DNA of 64,000 nucleotides, taken from Muricauda sp. MAR_2010_75 (GTDB lineage: Bacteria; Bacteroidota; Bacteroidia; Flavobacteriales; Flavobacteriaceae). Where the stretch lies: contig NZ_JQNJ01000001.1 of assembly GCF_000745185.1 (NCBI RefSeq), forward strand, positions 2,565,501-2,629,500, in the 5' to 3' direction. Numbering within the stretch: position 1 is the stretch's first letter; every line of letters starts with the position of its first letter. A program made the translations under genes and the position numbers. The notes beneath the pieces are model-generated. The model did no database searches and was not told where the DNA came from. It saw nothing but the letters and a program-made list of their open reading frames with translations. Shown piece by piece: positions 34,436 to 42,810 of the stretch.

Positions 34436-35042
34436 TGGGCAGCAATACCGTGTCAACTCTGGGGTCATTTTGCAGTTTTTTGTTGTACGCCTTCAAGGCA
34501 AGGGTCGCTTTATCCGATTTTGGAACAGGTTCCACCACCTTCCCGGACCACAACACATTGTCCGATAAAATAACACTGCCCGGTTTCGTTTTTTGAATAG
34601 CGGCCTCAAAATAGGCGTCATAGTTCACTTTTTGGGCATCAATAAAAACTAAATCAAAGGTGAGTTCCAGTTTTGGGATGATGTTCAACGCATCTCCCGT
34701 ATGTTGAATGATTTTGGGCCCAAAATCACTTCTATCAAAATACTTACGTTGAAAACCGTGCAGTTCCTCATTGATTTCAATAGTGTGCAATTCTCCGTTG
34801 TTGCGGAGTCCTTCCGCCAAACAAATAGCAGAATACCCCGTATAGGTTCCTATTTCCAAGATATTTTGGGGAGCGATGATTTTGGAGAGCAGACTCAAAA
34901 CCCGACCTTGAAAATGCCCAGTGATCATGCGTGGCTGCAATACCTTTAAATGGGTCTCCCGTGATAACTCCGCCAATAGTTCGGGTTCTGTTTGGGAGTG
35001 TTCCTCTATATAGTCTTCCAGTATGTTGGACAGGAAATGCAT
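34401..35042 (-). CDS. O-methyltransferase, catechol/caffeoyl-CoA type
   Basis: A 213-aa SAM-dependent O-methyltransferase of the methyltransf_3 family. Motifs are ILEIGTYTGYSAICLAEGL (SAM loop), HTIEINEELH, FDLVFIDAQKVNYDAYF (metal-binding region) and the Asn-bearing SVILSDNVLWSGKV, ending LPIRDGLTLSRVK as usual for the family. Substrates of homologs are catechols, flavonoids or tRNA hydroxyuridine (TrmR). A well-spaced promoter lies upstream (35056-35089). Its 3' end overlaps the PAP2 gene by 35 bp tail to tail. Confidence 0.92.
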   Translation of the reverse strand: MHFLSNILEDYIEEHSQTEPELLAELSRETHLKVLQPRMITGHFQGRVLSLLSKIIAPQNILEIGTYTGYSAICLAEGLRNNGELHTIEINEELHGFQRKYFDRSDFGPKIIQHTGDALNIIPKLELTFDLVFIDAQKVNYDAYFEAAIQKTKPGSVILSDNVLWSGKVVEPVPKSDKATLALKAYNKKLQNDPRVDTVLLPIRDGLTLSRVK

Positions 35043-35055
35043 GGGTTATTTTTTT

Positions 35056-35089
35056 CAAAAATAGATAAAAGAACTACATTCGGAGACAA
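35056..35089 (-). promoter_or_regulatory. Promoter for the O-methyltransferase gene
   Basis: On the minus strand TTG (35089-35087), 23 nt, TATTTTTG (35063-35056), leaving about 14 nt to the ATG. Confidence 0.6.
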
Positions 35090-35107
35090 CTTGTATCCTC
35101 AATTAAA

Positions 35108-35572
35108 ATGACTTCAGACCAAATCACAATTCGTAATGCAACTTTGGAGGATTTGTCCATCCTGCTGCATTTTGAACAAGGCATCATCACTGCAGAACGA
35201 CCATACGACGTAACCATCAAAGAAGATCCTATAAGTTATTATGACCTCAAACAAATGATTTTGGATGATAGCAGCTGTGTTGTTGTGGCAGAAACGGAAG
35301 GGAAAGTGGTGTCCTCCGGATATGCCATTTCCAAACGGGCAAGGAATTACCTAAATCATGAGTATTATGCTTATTTGGGCTTTATGTACACTGATCCAGA
35401 ATACAGAGGTAGGGGTATTAATGCCCTTATTGTGGAAGAACTGAAAAAATGGTCCGAAGAAAAAGGTTTAAAAGAGATTCGATTGACGGTCTACAGCGAT
35501 AATCTTCCTGCCATAAAGGCTTATGAAAAGGTGGGATTTAAAAAGCACATCATTGAAATGCGCTTAGAATGA
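35108..35572 (+). CDS. GNAT-family N-acetyltransferase
   Basis: A 154-aa GCN5-related acetyltransferase. The acetyl-CoA-binding motif A is visible as FMYTDPEYRGRGINALIVEE (R-G-R-G-I), followed by IRLTVYSDNLPAIKAYEKVG, the usual motif B. The acceptor substrate cannot be predicted. It is divergent from the O-methyltransferase gene, 65 bp apart, and lies upstream of kynU but with a separate promoter in between. Confidence 0.9.
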   Translation: MTSDQITIRNATLEDLSILLHFEQGIITAERPYDVTIKEDPISYYDLKQMILDDSSCVVVAETEGKVVSSGYAISKRARNYLNHEYYAYLGFMYTDPEYRGRGINALIVEELKKWSEEKGLKEIRLTVYSDNLPAIKAYEKVGFKKHIIEMRLE

Positions 35573-35577
35573 TTTCC

Positions 35578-35611
35578 TTGAGCCAAAATAGGTTCACAAA
35601 TTGTATTTTTG
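35578..35611 (+). promoter_or_regulatory. Promoter for kynU
   Basis: TTG (35578-35580), 23 nt, TATTTTTG (35604-35611), 19 nt before the kynU ATG. Confidence 0.62.
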
Positions 35612-35630
35612 AGGCAAATCAAGAAAAAGC

Positions 35631-36899
35631 ATGACATTCCAAAATACCCTTGAGTTTGCGCAGCAGTTGGATGCTAAGGACAGGCTTTTCAAATACCGAC
35701 AAGAATTTCACTATCCCAAGGTAAACGGAAAGGATGTCATCTATTTTACAGGCAATTCCTTGGGGTTGCAGCCCAAACGAACCCAAAAATTTGTGGACGA
35801 GGTGATGAAGGATTGGCGCGAATTGGCTGTGGAAGGGCATTTTTATGCGGACAAACCTTGGTGGGATTATCACGAGCGATTGGCATCAGGCTTGGGGAAG
35901 GTTGTGGGCGCAAGCCCAAAAGAGGTTTCAGTGATGAACACCCTGACCGTAAATCTCCACCTTTTGATGGTGTCTTTTTATCGCCCTACCGCAAAACGGT
36001 TCAAAATTCTGTGTGAAGAAAAGGCATTTCCCTCCGATCAGTATATGTTGCAGAGTCAATTGCGATTTCATGGTCTGGACCCAAAAGATGCCCTAGTTGA
36101 GTTCAAAAAGCGGGAAGGGGAACATTTTTGGCGAACAGAGGATATCCTTGAAAAAATCAATGAAGTAGGAGAGGAGCTCGCCTTGGTGTTGATGGGCGGT
36201 GTAAACTATTACAACGGTCAGGTGTTGGATATGGAAGCCATCACCAAAGCGGGAAAATCAGTAGGCGCTTTTGTAGGTTGGGATTTGGCCCATGCTGTGG
36301 GCAACGTAAAATTGAACCTGCACGATTGGGATGCCGACTTTGCCGCTTGGTGCAGCTATAAATATATGAACAGTGGGCCTGGAAATGCTTCGGGTATTTT
36401 TGTGCACGAAAAGCATTTGGGCAAAAAAGACATTCCCCGTTTTGAAGGGTGGTGGGGCACCAAAAAAGAAACTCGGTTTTTAATGGAACCTGAATTTGAC
36501 CCCATTGAATCGGCAGATGCGTGGCAATTGAGCAACCCTCCCATATTGTCCCTGGCGCCATACTTGGCGTCTTTGGAATTGTTTGATGAAGTGGGTATGG
36601 ATGCCCTTATTGAAAAGCAAAGGACCATTGTGGACTATTTGGAGTTCATTTTGCATGAAATCGACAAACAAGTGGAAAGTTCATTTGAAATCATCACTCC
36701 AAAAGAACGTGGTTGTCAGCTTTCTGTTTTTTTGCATGGCGAAGGACGGCCTCTGTTCGATTATCTTATGAAAAACGGAGTCATCACCGATTGGCGTGAG
36801 CCTAATGTTATTCGATTGGCCCCAGCCCCGTTCTATTGCTCTTTTGAGGATATGTTCCGTTTTGGTCAGATTTTAAAAGCTGGAATACAGGACAAATAA
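35631..36899 (+). CDS. kynU: Kynureninase
   Basis: A 422-aa PLP enzyme that cleaves 3-hydroxykynurenine to 3-hydroxyanthranilate plus alanine (or kynurenine to anthranilate). Signatures are FTGNSLGLQPKRT, WWDYHERLA, NTLTVNLHLLMVSFYRPT, GWDLAHAVGNV and the PLP Lys244 in WCSYKYMNSGPG. With kmo (41440) it forms two steps of the kynurenine route to quinolinate and NAD. Tryptophan dioxygenase and 3-hydroxyanthranilate dioxygenase are not in the window. The MFS gene follows by 41 bp. Confidence 0.96.
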   Translation: MTFQNTLEFAQQLDAKDRLFKYRQEFHYPKVNGKDVIYFTGNSLGLQPKRTQKFVDEVMKDWRELAVEGHFYADKPWWDYHERLASGLGKVVGASPKEVSVMNTLTVNLHLLMVSFYRPTAKRFKILCEEKAFPSDQYMLQSQLRFHGLDPKDALVEFKKREGEHFWRTEDILEKINEVGEELALVLMGGVNYYNGQVLDMEAITKAGKSVGAFVGWDLAHAVGNVKLNLHDWDADFAAWCSYKYMNSGPGNASGIFVHEKHLGKKDIPRFEGWWGTKKETRFLMEPEFDPIESADAWQLSNPPILSLAPYLASLELFDEVGMDALIEKQRTIVDYLEFILHEIDKQVESSFEIITPKERGCQLSVFLHGEGRPLFDYLMKNGVITDWREPNVIRLAPAPFYCSFEDMFRFGQILKAGIQDK

Positions 36900-36940
36900 G
36901 CACAAAGCGCTATAATGAACCAACCAAACCCTTTAACTTT

Positions 36941-38089
36941 ATGAAATCCCTGTGGCTCATTTTATCCAAACCAAGATATTTTGGGGCGGCATGGGTATTT
37001 ACCAGTATCAATATTTGGTTCGGTACCTGGGCCATTTATATCCCTTCCGTCAAGGAAAAATTGGGCATAGATAAGGCTGATTTGGGCATCGCTTTATTTT
37101 GCTTGTCTTTAGGAGTTTTTACCATTTTCCCAGTGGCTTCCAAGATCATCAACAAACTTGGTGTGGGCCGGGCATCGTGGTACGGGGTGGTGTTTGTCTC
37201 CGTAACGGCCATGTTGCCCCTTATGGCATCCAATTATTATTTGTTGATGGCGGCTTTGTACCTTTTTGGTGCCAGTAATGGTTTTATTGATATAGCCATT
37301 AATACTTTGGTCACGGAGATTGAAAAAGAGGAGAAGCAAAATTTTATGTCAGCCGCACATGGTTTTTTTAGTTTGGGTGGTATTTTGGTGGGGCTGGGCA
37401 GTTTTCTGATCCCAGTGATTGGAAACCCCGTTTTGCACATGGGCATTACCGTGATTTTGGTATTTGTCATCAATTTTTTTCTGAAGAAACATTACATCCA
37501 CGTAGTGGCCGCCCCAGTGGAAAAGGAACCTTTTAGTCTAAAACTCTTTAAACCCCTATTATTGTTGGGCATTATTGGTTTTGTTTCGTTTGGTGGGGAG
37601 GGTGCTATCATTGATTGGAGCGCACTCTACCTAAAAGAAATGACCATGGCCCCTGAAATGCTCATTGGAGCCGGATTTTTGGCATTTTCAACTACAATGA
37701 CTTTGGGTCGGTTTCTTGGAGATGGAATCAGTGCCAAAATCGGTCCCATAAAAATAGTGGGACTGGGTGCTTTTATTGCAGCTATTGGTTTTGTTTTGGT
37801 ATTGACACAGCAGACCACATGGTCCATTATCGGCTTCGCTTTTTGCGGTCTCGGTTTCTCGGTAATTGTTCCCGAATTATTCCGAATTGGGGGCAATGTA
37901 AAGGGAGTGGATTCCTCTCAAGGGGTTGCTTTTATTGCAGGAGCGGGTTATATGGGCTTTTTGTTGGGTCCGGTGATTCTAGGATTTGTTGCCGAAAGTT
38001 CTTCCCTGAACTACAGTTTTATTATACTACTTTGCTTGGCCCTACTGGTTTTGGGGATTACATTTTTCCTTCAGAAAAAACGAAAATAA
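36941..38089 (+). CDS. MFS transporter, 12 helices
   Basis: A 382-aa major facilitator with 12 hydrophobic segments in two six-helix halves. The loop between helices 2 and 3 has KIINKLGVGRAS, a weak version of the MFS G-x-L-a-D-r motif, and the second half has LGRFLGDGISAKIG. The subgroup resembles the sugar-permease-like or YbjJ-type MFS, but the substrate is unknown. It lies 41 bp after kynU, so export or uptake of a pathway intermediate is a possible role and is inference only. The convergent lipoprotein gene is 6 bp away. Confidence 0.88.
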   Translation: MKSLWLILSKPRYFGAAWVFTSINIWFGTWAIYIPSVKEKLGIDKADLGIALFCLSLGVFTIFPVASKIINKLGVGRASWYGVVFVSVTAMLPLMASNYYLLMAALYLFGASNGFIDIAINTLVTEIEKEEKQNFMSAAHGFFSLGGILVGLGSFLIPVIGNPVLHMGITVILVFVINFFLKKHYIHVVAAPVEKEPFSLKLFKPLLLLGIIGFVSFGGEGAIIDWSALYLKEMTMAPEMLIGAGFLAFSTTMTLGRFLGDGISAKIGPIKIVGLGAFIAAIGFVLVLTQQTTWSIIGFAFCGLGFSVIVPELFRIGGNVKGVDSSQGVAFIAGAGYMGFLLGPVILGFVAESSSLNYSFIILLCLALLVLGITFFLQKKRK

Positions 38090-38095
38090 AAGTTG

Positions 38096-38779
38096 CTATT
38101 CCGTTACGGACAAACCGGTAAAGTAGAGGTGAAAACTGCCATCTCCCTTTTTGTGGTCTTGGGCAATCTCTAATCCCCCTATATTTTTGTAGTTTTCCCA
38201 GGTAGTGGCCAAAGAAGGCTCCTCTTGGTTGGATTTTCGGTAGACCCATTCCCTTAGGATGTAATCATCCTTAAAATAAAAATCGTATGCATCACCGGGA
38301 GTATACCCACCCTCATTTTTGTATACAATGGTCAATTTTTGCATGTTTTCCCCACTAATAGGTGCTTTTTCAGCTTCGGTATGTTCAAAAGTATAGCTGT
38401 TGGAGTCCCACATTAAGTTAAAAGGGGCAGCAAGCCAATAACGGTCATTGATGAAACCACTGTTTCTTTTATAGGCAATGCTGTCCATGGATTTTGGATT
38501 ATACGTCAACGTATCTTCGCCAGATATGGCGGTTACCTCATTCATCTTGGGTTTCCACACCCAGCTTCGCTCAAAATGGGTGCTGTCCCGGTCCACATTA
38601 AAAGTGAAGGTGATTTCGGAAACGTACTTCCAGTTTTCATAGCCATGGGCATCGGCAATTTTTTCAGGAATGGTCTTTTCAGCTTCCGGTTGTGCTTCTG
38701 CATTTGAAGTTTTGGGTTCGGTTTTGCAACCGATGAAAAGTACCAACGAAAGGATAAGGAGTGGATATATGGGCTTCAT
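38096..38779 (-). CDS. Lipoprotein, DUF6503-like
   Basis: A 227-aa lipoprotein with lipobox LFIGC (Cys18) and a short Glu-rich linker. The mature part starts KIADAHGYENWKYVSEITF and is beta-rich (FTFNVDRDSTHFERSWVWKP, YDFYFKDDYILREWVYRK), with the look of an outer-membrane lipoprotein beta-cup fold (LolA/LolB-like). I associate it with the flavobacterial DUF6503 family from memory. Function unknown. It is divergent from the sigma factor gene at 38864; its -7 element is at 38794-38801. Confidence 0.72.
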   Translation of the reverse strand: MKPIYPLLILSLVLFIGCKTEPKTSNAEAQPEAEKTIPEKIADAHGYENWKYVSEITFTFNVDRDSTHFERSWVWKPKMNEVTAISGEDTLTYNPKSMDSIAYKRNSGFINDRYWLAAPFNLMWDSNSYTFEHTEAEKAPISGENMQKLTIVYKNEGGYTPGDAYDFYFKDDYILREWVYRKSNQEEPSLATTWENYKNIGGLEIAQDHKKGDGSFHLYFTGLSVTE

Positions 38780-38793
38780 GTCTGATTTTTAAT

Positions 38794-38801
38794 CAAATAT
38801 A
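38794..38801 (-). promoter_or_regulatory. -7 promoter element for the DUF6503-like lipoprotein gene
   Basis: TATATTTG on the minus strand, an exact match, 14 nt before the ATG at 38779. Confidence 0.5.
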
Positions 38802-38863
38802 CCATGTTTTTGGTATCTTGCGCGCCATTTTTTCGAGAGATCAAATTAAATCAACCCAACAAA

Positions 38864-39493
38864 GTGACTTTTCTTAAAAGGCTGTTTCTAATAATTATAA
38901 GTAACCCCGACAAAGCATCTTTGGAAACGGAAGACCTGTGTACCCATCTTTCGGATGAGGAATTAGTGGAACAGATAGTTGCAAACAATGACCCTTTGCT
39001 GTTTGGTCTATTGTATGATCGTTATGCCAAAATGGTGTACAATAAATGCTGTGGTTTTGCCAAATCGGACGACGAAGCCGAGGATTTGACCCAAGATGTT
39101 TTTTTACAGTTGTTCATTAAATTGAAAATGTTCAAAAGGAAGTCCAAATTCTCAACGTGGTTATATTCCTTCACCTATAATTTTTGTGTCAACTATGTAA
39201 ACCGGAACAAACAGCGTAAGATGCGGGATCAATCAATTCCGGTAGAAGCAACTGAATACAAGTTGAAGACCGAAGTTCCCGATGAGAGCCTATATGAAAT
39301 GAAAGCCGAGAAGCTAAAAAAAGCCTTGGAGCTGATTTCAGTTGAAGATAAATCACTTTTATTGCTGAAGTATCAAGATGGCGCCAGTATCAAAGAATTG
39401 GTAAGCCTAATGGAGATTGGGGAAAGTGCGGTGAAAATGCGATTAAAGCGCGCAAAGGAAAAACTAATGCAAATCTATAATACCCTACAATAG
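38864..39493 (+). CDS. RNA polymerase sigma-70 family (ECF-type) sigma factor
   Basis: About 209 aa from the GTG at 38864; the frame is open from an ATG at 38804, but a possible -7 element (TATCTTGC, 38814-38821) lies after that ATG. Region 2 is visible as LFGLLYDRYAKMVYNKCCGF, DDEAEDLTQDVFLQLF and KFSTWLYSFTYNFCVNYVN; region 4 as LLLKYQDGASIKELVSLMEI and AVKMRLKRAKEKL. A membrane-associated hydrophobic start (FLKRLFLIIISNPD) is unusual. The next gene begins right at the stop (TAG then ATG), and the MscS channel gene follows. Confidence 0.88.
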   Translation: MTFLKRLFLIIISNPDKASLETEDLCTHLSDEELVEQIVANNDPLLFGLLYDRYAKMVYNKCCGFAKSDDEAEDLTQDVFLQLFIKLKMFKRKSKFSTWLYSFTYNFCVNYVNRNKQRKMRDQSIPVEATEYKLKTEVPDESLYEMKAEKLKKALELISVEDKSLLLLKYQDGASIKELVSLMEIGESAVKMRLKRAKEKLMQIYNTLQ

Positions 39494-39682
39494 ATGGCTA
39501 AGAAACACAGGAACCCGTTTAAACAATTGGAGGCTTCGCTTAAGGAGGCCCCTCCAGAAATGAAGCAAAAAGTAATGAACGACATTGCAGCGGCAAAGTT
39601 GATCATGGATATGGCTGCACTGTTTTCCCTTAATGTGGGCAGCGCTTTGCGAAAACTTTTCAGAACCTTGGGAGAGAACTAA
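39494..39682 (+). CDS. Small protein of 62 aa encoded between sigma factor and MscS
   Basis: A 62-aa soluble protein with no spacer from the sigma stop codon and 24 bp before the MscS gene. It starts MAKKHRNPFKQLEASL and contains PPEMKQKVMNDIAAAKLIMD, with predicted helices and no strong membrane segment. Position and size make an anti-sigma or sigma-modulating role possible, but no known fold is recognised. Translation is presumably coupled to the sigma factor. Confidence 0.72.
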   Translation: MAKKHRNPFKQLEASLKEAPPEMKQKVMNDIAAAKLIMDMAALFSLNVGSALRKLFRTLGEN

Positions 39683-39706
39683 CTACAACATAAATAAACA
39701 ACAACT

Positions 39707-40561
39707 ATGGAAACACTGAACAACTGGAAAAATCTCACAATTGATTCACTATCGGCAATGGGAAAGGAAATAGCCGTGGTACTTCCAAAGATCATAGGAG
39801 CAATTACCGTTCTTGTCCTGGGATGGTTGGTCATAAAAATAGCACTGTTCCTTTTGGGAAAAATTTTAAAGCTCACCAAGGCAAATGCACTCAGTGAACG
39901 AATCAACGACATGGATATTTTTGGCAAGGGGGATGTAAAAGTGGACATTATAAAAATAATCTTGGGATTTGTAAAGTGGGGACTAGTGCTGGTAATTTTT
40001 ATTGTGGCTGCCGATATACTCAATTGGAAAATCATTTCCACCGAAATAGGTAATCTTTTGCGCTATTTGCCTAGATTCTTCAGTGCACTGGTTTTACTTA
40101 TGATAGGATTCTATATTGGAAACTTGGTAAAGAATACCGTAAAACGGTTGTTCGATTCTTTGGAATTGGGAGGCTCAAATCTGGTAAGTAACCTCTTGTT
40201 CTACATCATCATTGTTTTTATGTCGATAACCGCTTTGAACCAAGCTGGGGTGGACACGACCATAATTACCAACAACATCACCTTGATTTTGGCTTCCTTT
40301 CTCTTGGCCTTTGGTTTGGGACTGGGATTGGGCTCCAAAGATGTCATTGCAGATATCCTGCGCTCTTACTATACCAGAAAAATCTATGCTGTGGGTGATA
40401 AAATAACAATCGGTGCCGATGCGGGGACCATTGAGGCCATTGATAACAATAGTCTTACCTTGGTGACCAAAGCCGGAAAATTTATAATTCCCATCAAAGA
40501 TGTGGTCGCTCAAAAGGTAGAAATAAAGCCGCAGTCACCGTATTTGGACAAAAGCGGATAA
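39707..40561 (+). CDS. Small-conductance mechanosensitive ion channel (MscS family)
   Basis: A 284-aa channel that opens on membrane tension to release solutes during osmotic downshock. Four to five membrane helices are visible; the pore-lining helix is LILASFLLAFGLGLGLGSKD, with the Gly/Ala packing typical of TM3, and the beta domain follows (YAVGDKITIGADAGTIEAID, KAGKFIIPIKDVV). An extra N-terminal helix pair precedes the MscS core. Cotranscribed with the sigma factor and the 62-aa protein. Confidence 0.92.
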   Translation: METLNNWKNLTIDSLSAMGKEIAVVLPKIIGAITVLVLGWLVIKIALFLLGKILKLTKANALSERINDMDIFGKGDVKVDIIKIILGFVKWGLVLVIFIVAADILNWKIISTEIGNLLRYLPRFFSALVLLMIGFYIGNLVKNTVKRLFDSLELGGSNLVSNLLFYIIIVFMSITALNQAGVDTTIITNNITLILASFLLAFGLGLGLGSKDVIADILRSYYTRKIYAVGDKITIGADAGTIEAIDNNSLTLVTKAGKFIIPIKDVVAQKVEIKPQSPYLDKSG

Positions 40562-40588
40562 TGCACCAATATTTCCTTGGAATTTGAT

Positions 40589-40596
40589 TATTTTTG
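40589..40596 (+). promoter_or_regulatory. -7 promoter element for the ClpP paralog
   Basis: TATTTTTG, an exact match, 20 nt before the ATG at 40617. Confidence 0.48.
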
Positions 40597-40616
40597 AAAC
40601 TTTCAACAAATAAAAA

Positions 40617-41165
40617 ATGAGTTCAAAGAAAGGAAAGGTTCAAGAATTGATCCAAGAAAAACTGCTAGAAGAGCGAAAGGTATTTTTGTGGGGAATGGTT
40701 GATGATGATTCTGCAAAACACGTCATAGATCGTCTGCTGTACTTGGATTTGCTAAATAACAAGGAAATTCAATTGATCATCAATAGCCCTGGAGGGTATG
40801 TAACCTCCGGTTTTGCCATTTATGACACGATAAAACAACTTAAAAGTCCCGTATCAACGGTTTGCTCCGGTTTGGCGGCTTCCATGGGGTCAATCCTTCT
40901 ATCCGTAGGAAAAAAAGGAAGACGGTTCATTCAGCCCCATGCACGGGTCATGATTCACCAACCCAGCGGAGGTGCTCGTGGCCAAGCTTCCAATATTGAA
41001 ATTCAAGCACGGGAAATTATAAAGACCAAGGAATTGGGTGCGCAGATTCTAGCGGATAATTGTGGTCAACCTTTTGATAAGGTCATGAAAGATTTTGATC
41101 GGGATTATTGGATGAGTGCTGAAGAATCTGTGGAATACGGCATTGTGGACGAGATTTTGAAATAA
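40617..41165 (+). CDS. ClpP-family serine protease (ATP-dependent Clp proteolytic subunit paralog)
   Basis: A 182-aa ClpP-like peptidase. The catalytic triad is intact: Ser89 in GLAASMGS, His114 in VMIHQPSGGA and Asp163 in DRDYWMSAEE. The INSPGGYVTSGFAIYD segment shapes the substrate groove. Length is slightly below canonical ClpP (about 195-207), with a short N terminus (MSSKKGKVQELIQEKLLEER) that differs from the axial loop sequence of the usual ClpP1. No tig or clpX gene is adjacent, so this is more likely a second ClpP than the housekeeping copy. It may pair with another ClpP or act as a non-Clp serine protease. Confidence 0.88.
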   Translation: MSSKKGKVQELIQEKLLEERKVFLWGMVDDDSAKHVIDRLLYLDLLNNKEIQLIINSPGGYVTSGFAIYDTIKQLKSPVSTVCSGLAASMGSILLSVGKKGRRFIQPHARVMIHQPSGGARGQASNIEIQAREIIKTKELGAQILADNCGQPFDKVMKDFDRDYWMSAEESVEYGIVDEILK

Positions 41166-41188
41166 GAAACAGATACCCTAAAAAGGGA

Positions 41189-41225
41189 AAAAGTCCTTCG
41201 CAAGTTTTGGGAAGGACTTTTTGCA
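41189..41225 (+). terminator. Rho-independent terminator after the ClpP paralog
   Basis: Stem AAAAGTCCTTC / GAAGGACTTTT (41190-41200 with 41212-41222), 11-nt loop and T tail. The rest of the gap to 41439 shows only a doubtful 43-codon frame. Confidence 0.85.
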
Positions 41226-41439
41226 TATATATGGACGCCGAAGCGGAATATTTTAATATATATACGGCAAGATGGATACCAAAAGACTTTAAAGAAGTGT
41301 TAAAAATGGGTGATGTATTGGCTGCTCTAGGTATTTGGTTTTGTAACAGATTGATTTTCTGATAGACTATGTTAAAACAGCGTATACCACCCAATTTCCG
41401 TATTTTTATGCTTTAATTGGAATTCGCCATTCGGCATTT

Positions 41440-42789
41440 ATGACACAGACGCCTAAAAACATAGCCATCATCGGTTCCGGATTGGTGGGTTCGCTCTTAG
41501 CCATTTATCTACGTAAAAAAGGACATTCGGTTACGGTATTTGACCGTAGGCCGGATATCAGGACCATTAAATTTTCAGGTCGCTCCATCAACCTCGCTAT
41601 GAGCAATAGGGGTTGGCGTTCATTGCAAAAAGTAGGCTTGGAAAAACGCATCAAGGAGATTGCCATTCCTTTGGACAAGCGCGCGATGCACGTAAATGAA
41701 AAACCAGTCTATTTTCAAAAATATGGAAAGGAAGGAGAGGCCATTTGGTCCATTTCCCGTGGGATTCTCAATAAAAAAATGATTGATTTGGCTGAAGAGG
41801 CCGGAACTGTTTTCCGGTTCAATGAAAAAGTATGGGATGTAAACCTTCCCGAAGCTAAAATCTATACTGGAGAAACAGAAAAGAGCGAGTGGAAGGAATA
41901 TCAATACGACCTTGTTTTCGGGTGTGATGGCGCTTTCTCGCGGGTAAGGCACAAAATGCAGCGCCGAAGCCGGTTTGATTATTCCCAAGATTTCATCGAT
42001 GTAGGGTACAAGGAGCTGACCATTCCCGCCAATGCGGATGGTACCCATAAATTGGACAAGAATTCGTTTCATATTTGGCCAAGGGGCAAATTCATGCTCA
42101 TAGCCATGCCCAATATCGATGGAAGTTTTACCTGTACGCTGTTCTTGCCTTTTGAGGGAGAAGTCTCCTTTGAAAGTATCACTACAGAAGATCAGGCTAG
42201 AAGCTTTTTTAGAACCTATTTTCCAAATGTGAAAAAGAATATTGAGAATCTATCCCAAGATTTTTTCAAAAACCCAACGAGTGCCATGGTTACCATGAAA
42301 TGCTATCCTTGGACTTATTGGGATAAGGTGGCCTTGGTTGGGGATTCTGCACATGCCATTGTTCCTTTTTACGGGCAGGGCATGAACGCCGGTTTTGAGG
42401 ATATTTATGTGCTGAACGAGCTCATGGAAACCCATGGAGACAATTGGGATGCCATTTTTAAAGAATACCAAGAAGAACGAAAACCCAATGCCGATGCCAT
42501 TGCCGAGCTCAGTTACCGAAATTTTGTAGAGATGAGCAGTAAAACGGCTGACCCTAAGTTTCTGCTGCAAAAGAAGATTGAAAAGTGGTTTTCTTCCAAA
42601 CATCCAGACAAATGGATTCCAGTGTATAGCAGGGTGACCTTCTCTGAAAGGCCTTATGCCGAAGCTTTGGCCATTGGGGACAAACAGGAAGATATTATGC
42701 AGGAAATCTTGAAAATTCCAAATATTTCAGAAGAATGGGAAACCAAAGAAGTGGAAGATAAAATCTTGGAACTTTTAGAAGAGGATTAG
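41440..42789 (+). CDS. kmo: Kynurenine 3-monooxygenase
   Basis: A 449-aa flavin monooxygenase that hydroxylates L-kynurenine to 3-hydroxykynurenine with NADPH and O2. The FAD Rossmann motif is IAIIGSGLVGSLLAIYLRKK, the substrate-side segment is KFSGRSINLAMSNRGW, and the second FAD motif is ALVGDSAHAIVPFYGQGMNA. YTEDD-type and NADPH-linked DG motifs occur near GCDGAFSRVR. Works with KynU (35631). A weak -7 match (TATTTTTA) lies upstream. Confidence 0.96.
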   Translation: MTQTPKNIAIIGSGLVGSLLAIYLRKKGHSVTVFDRRPDIRTIKFSGRSINLAMSNRGWRSLQKVGLEKRIKEIAIPLDKRAMHVNEKPVYFQKYGKEGEAIWSISRGILNKKMIDLAEEAGTVFRFNEKVWDVNLPEAKIYTGETEKSEWKEYQYDLVFGCDGAFSRVRHKMQRRSRFDYSQDFIDVGYKELTIPANADGTHKLDKNSFHIWPRGKFMLIAMPNIDGSFTCTLFLPFEGEVSFESITTEDQARSFFRTYFPNVKKNIENLSQDFFKNPTSAMVTMKCYPWTYWDKVALVGDSAHAIVPFYGQGMNAGFEDIYVLNELMETHGDNWDAIFKEYQEERKPNADAIAELSYRNFVEMSSKTADPKFLLQKKIEKWFSSKHPDKWIPVYSRVTFSERPYAEALAIGDKQEDIMQEILKIPNISEEWETKEVEDKILELLEED

Positions 42790-42810
42790 CAAAGCTCTTT
42801 ATATTTTTAG

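Noticed and set aside
41232..41363. A 43-codon plus-strand frame after the ClpP terminator
   Set aside because: It has no promoter or recognisable motif, follows directly on the terminator, and its composition (repeated ATA/TAT) looks like chance or a decayed remnant.
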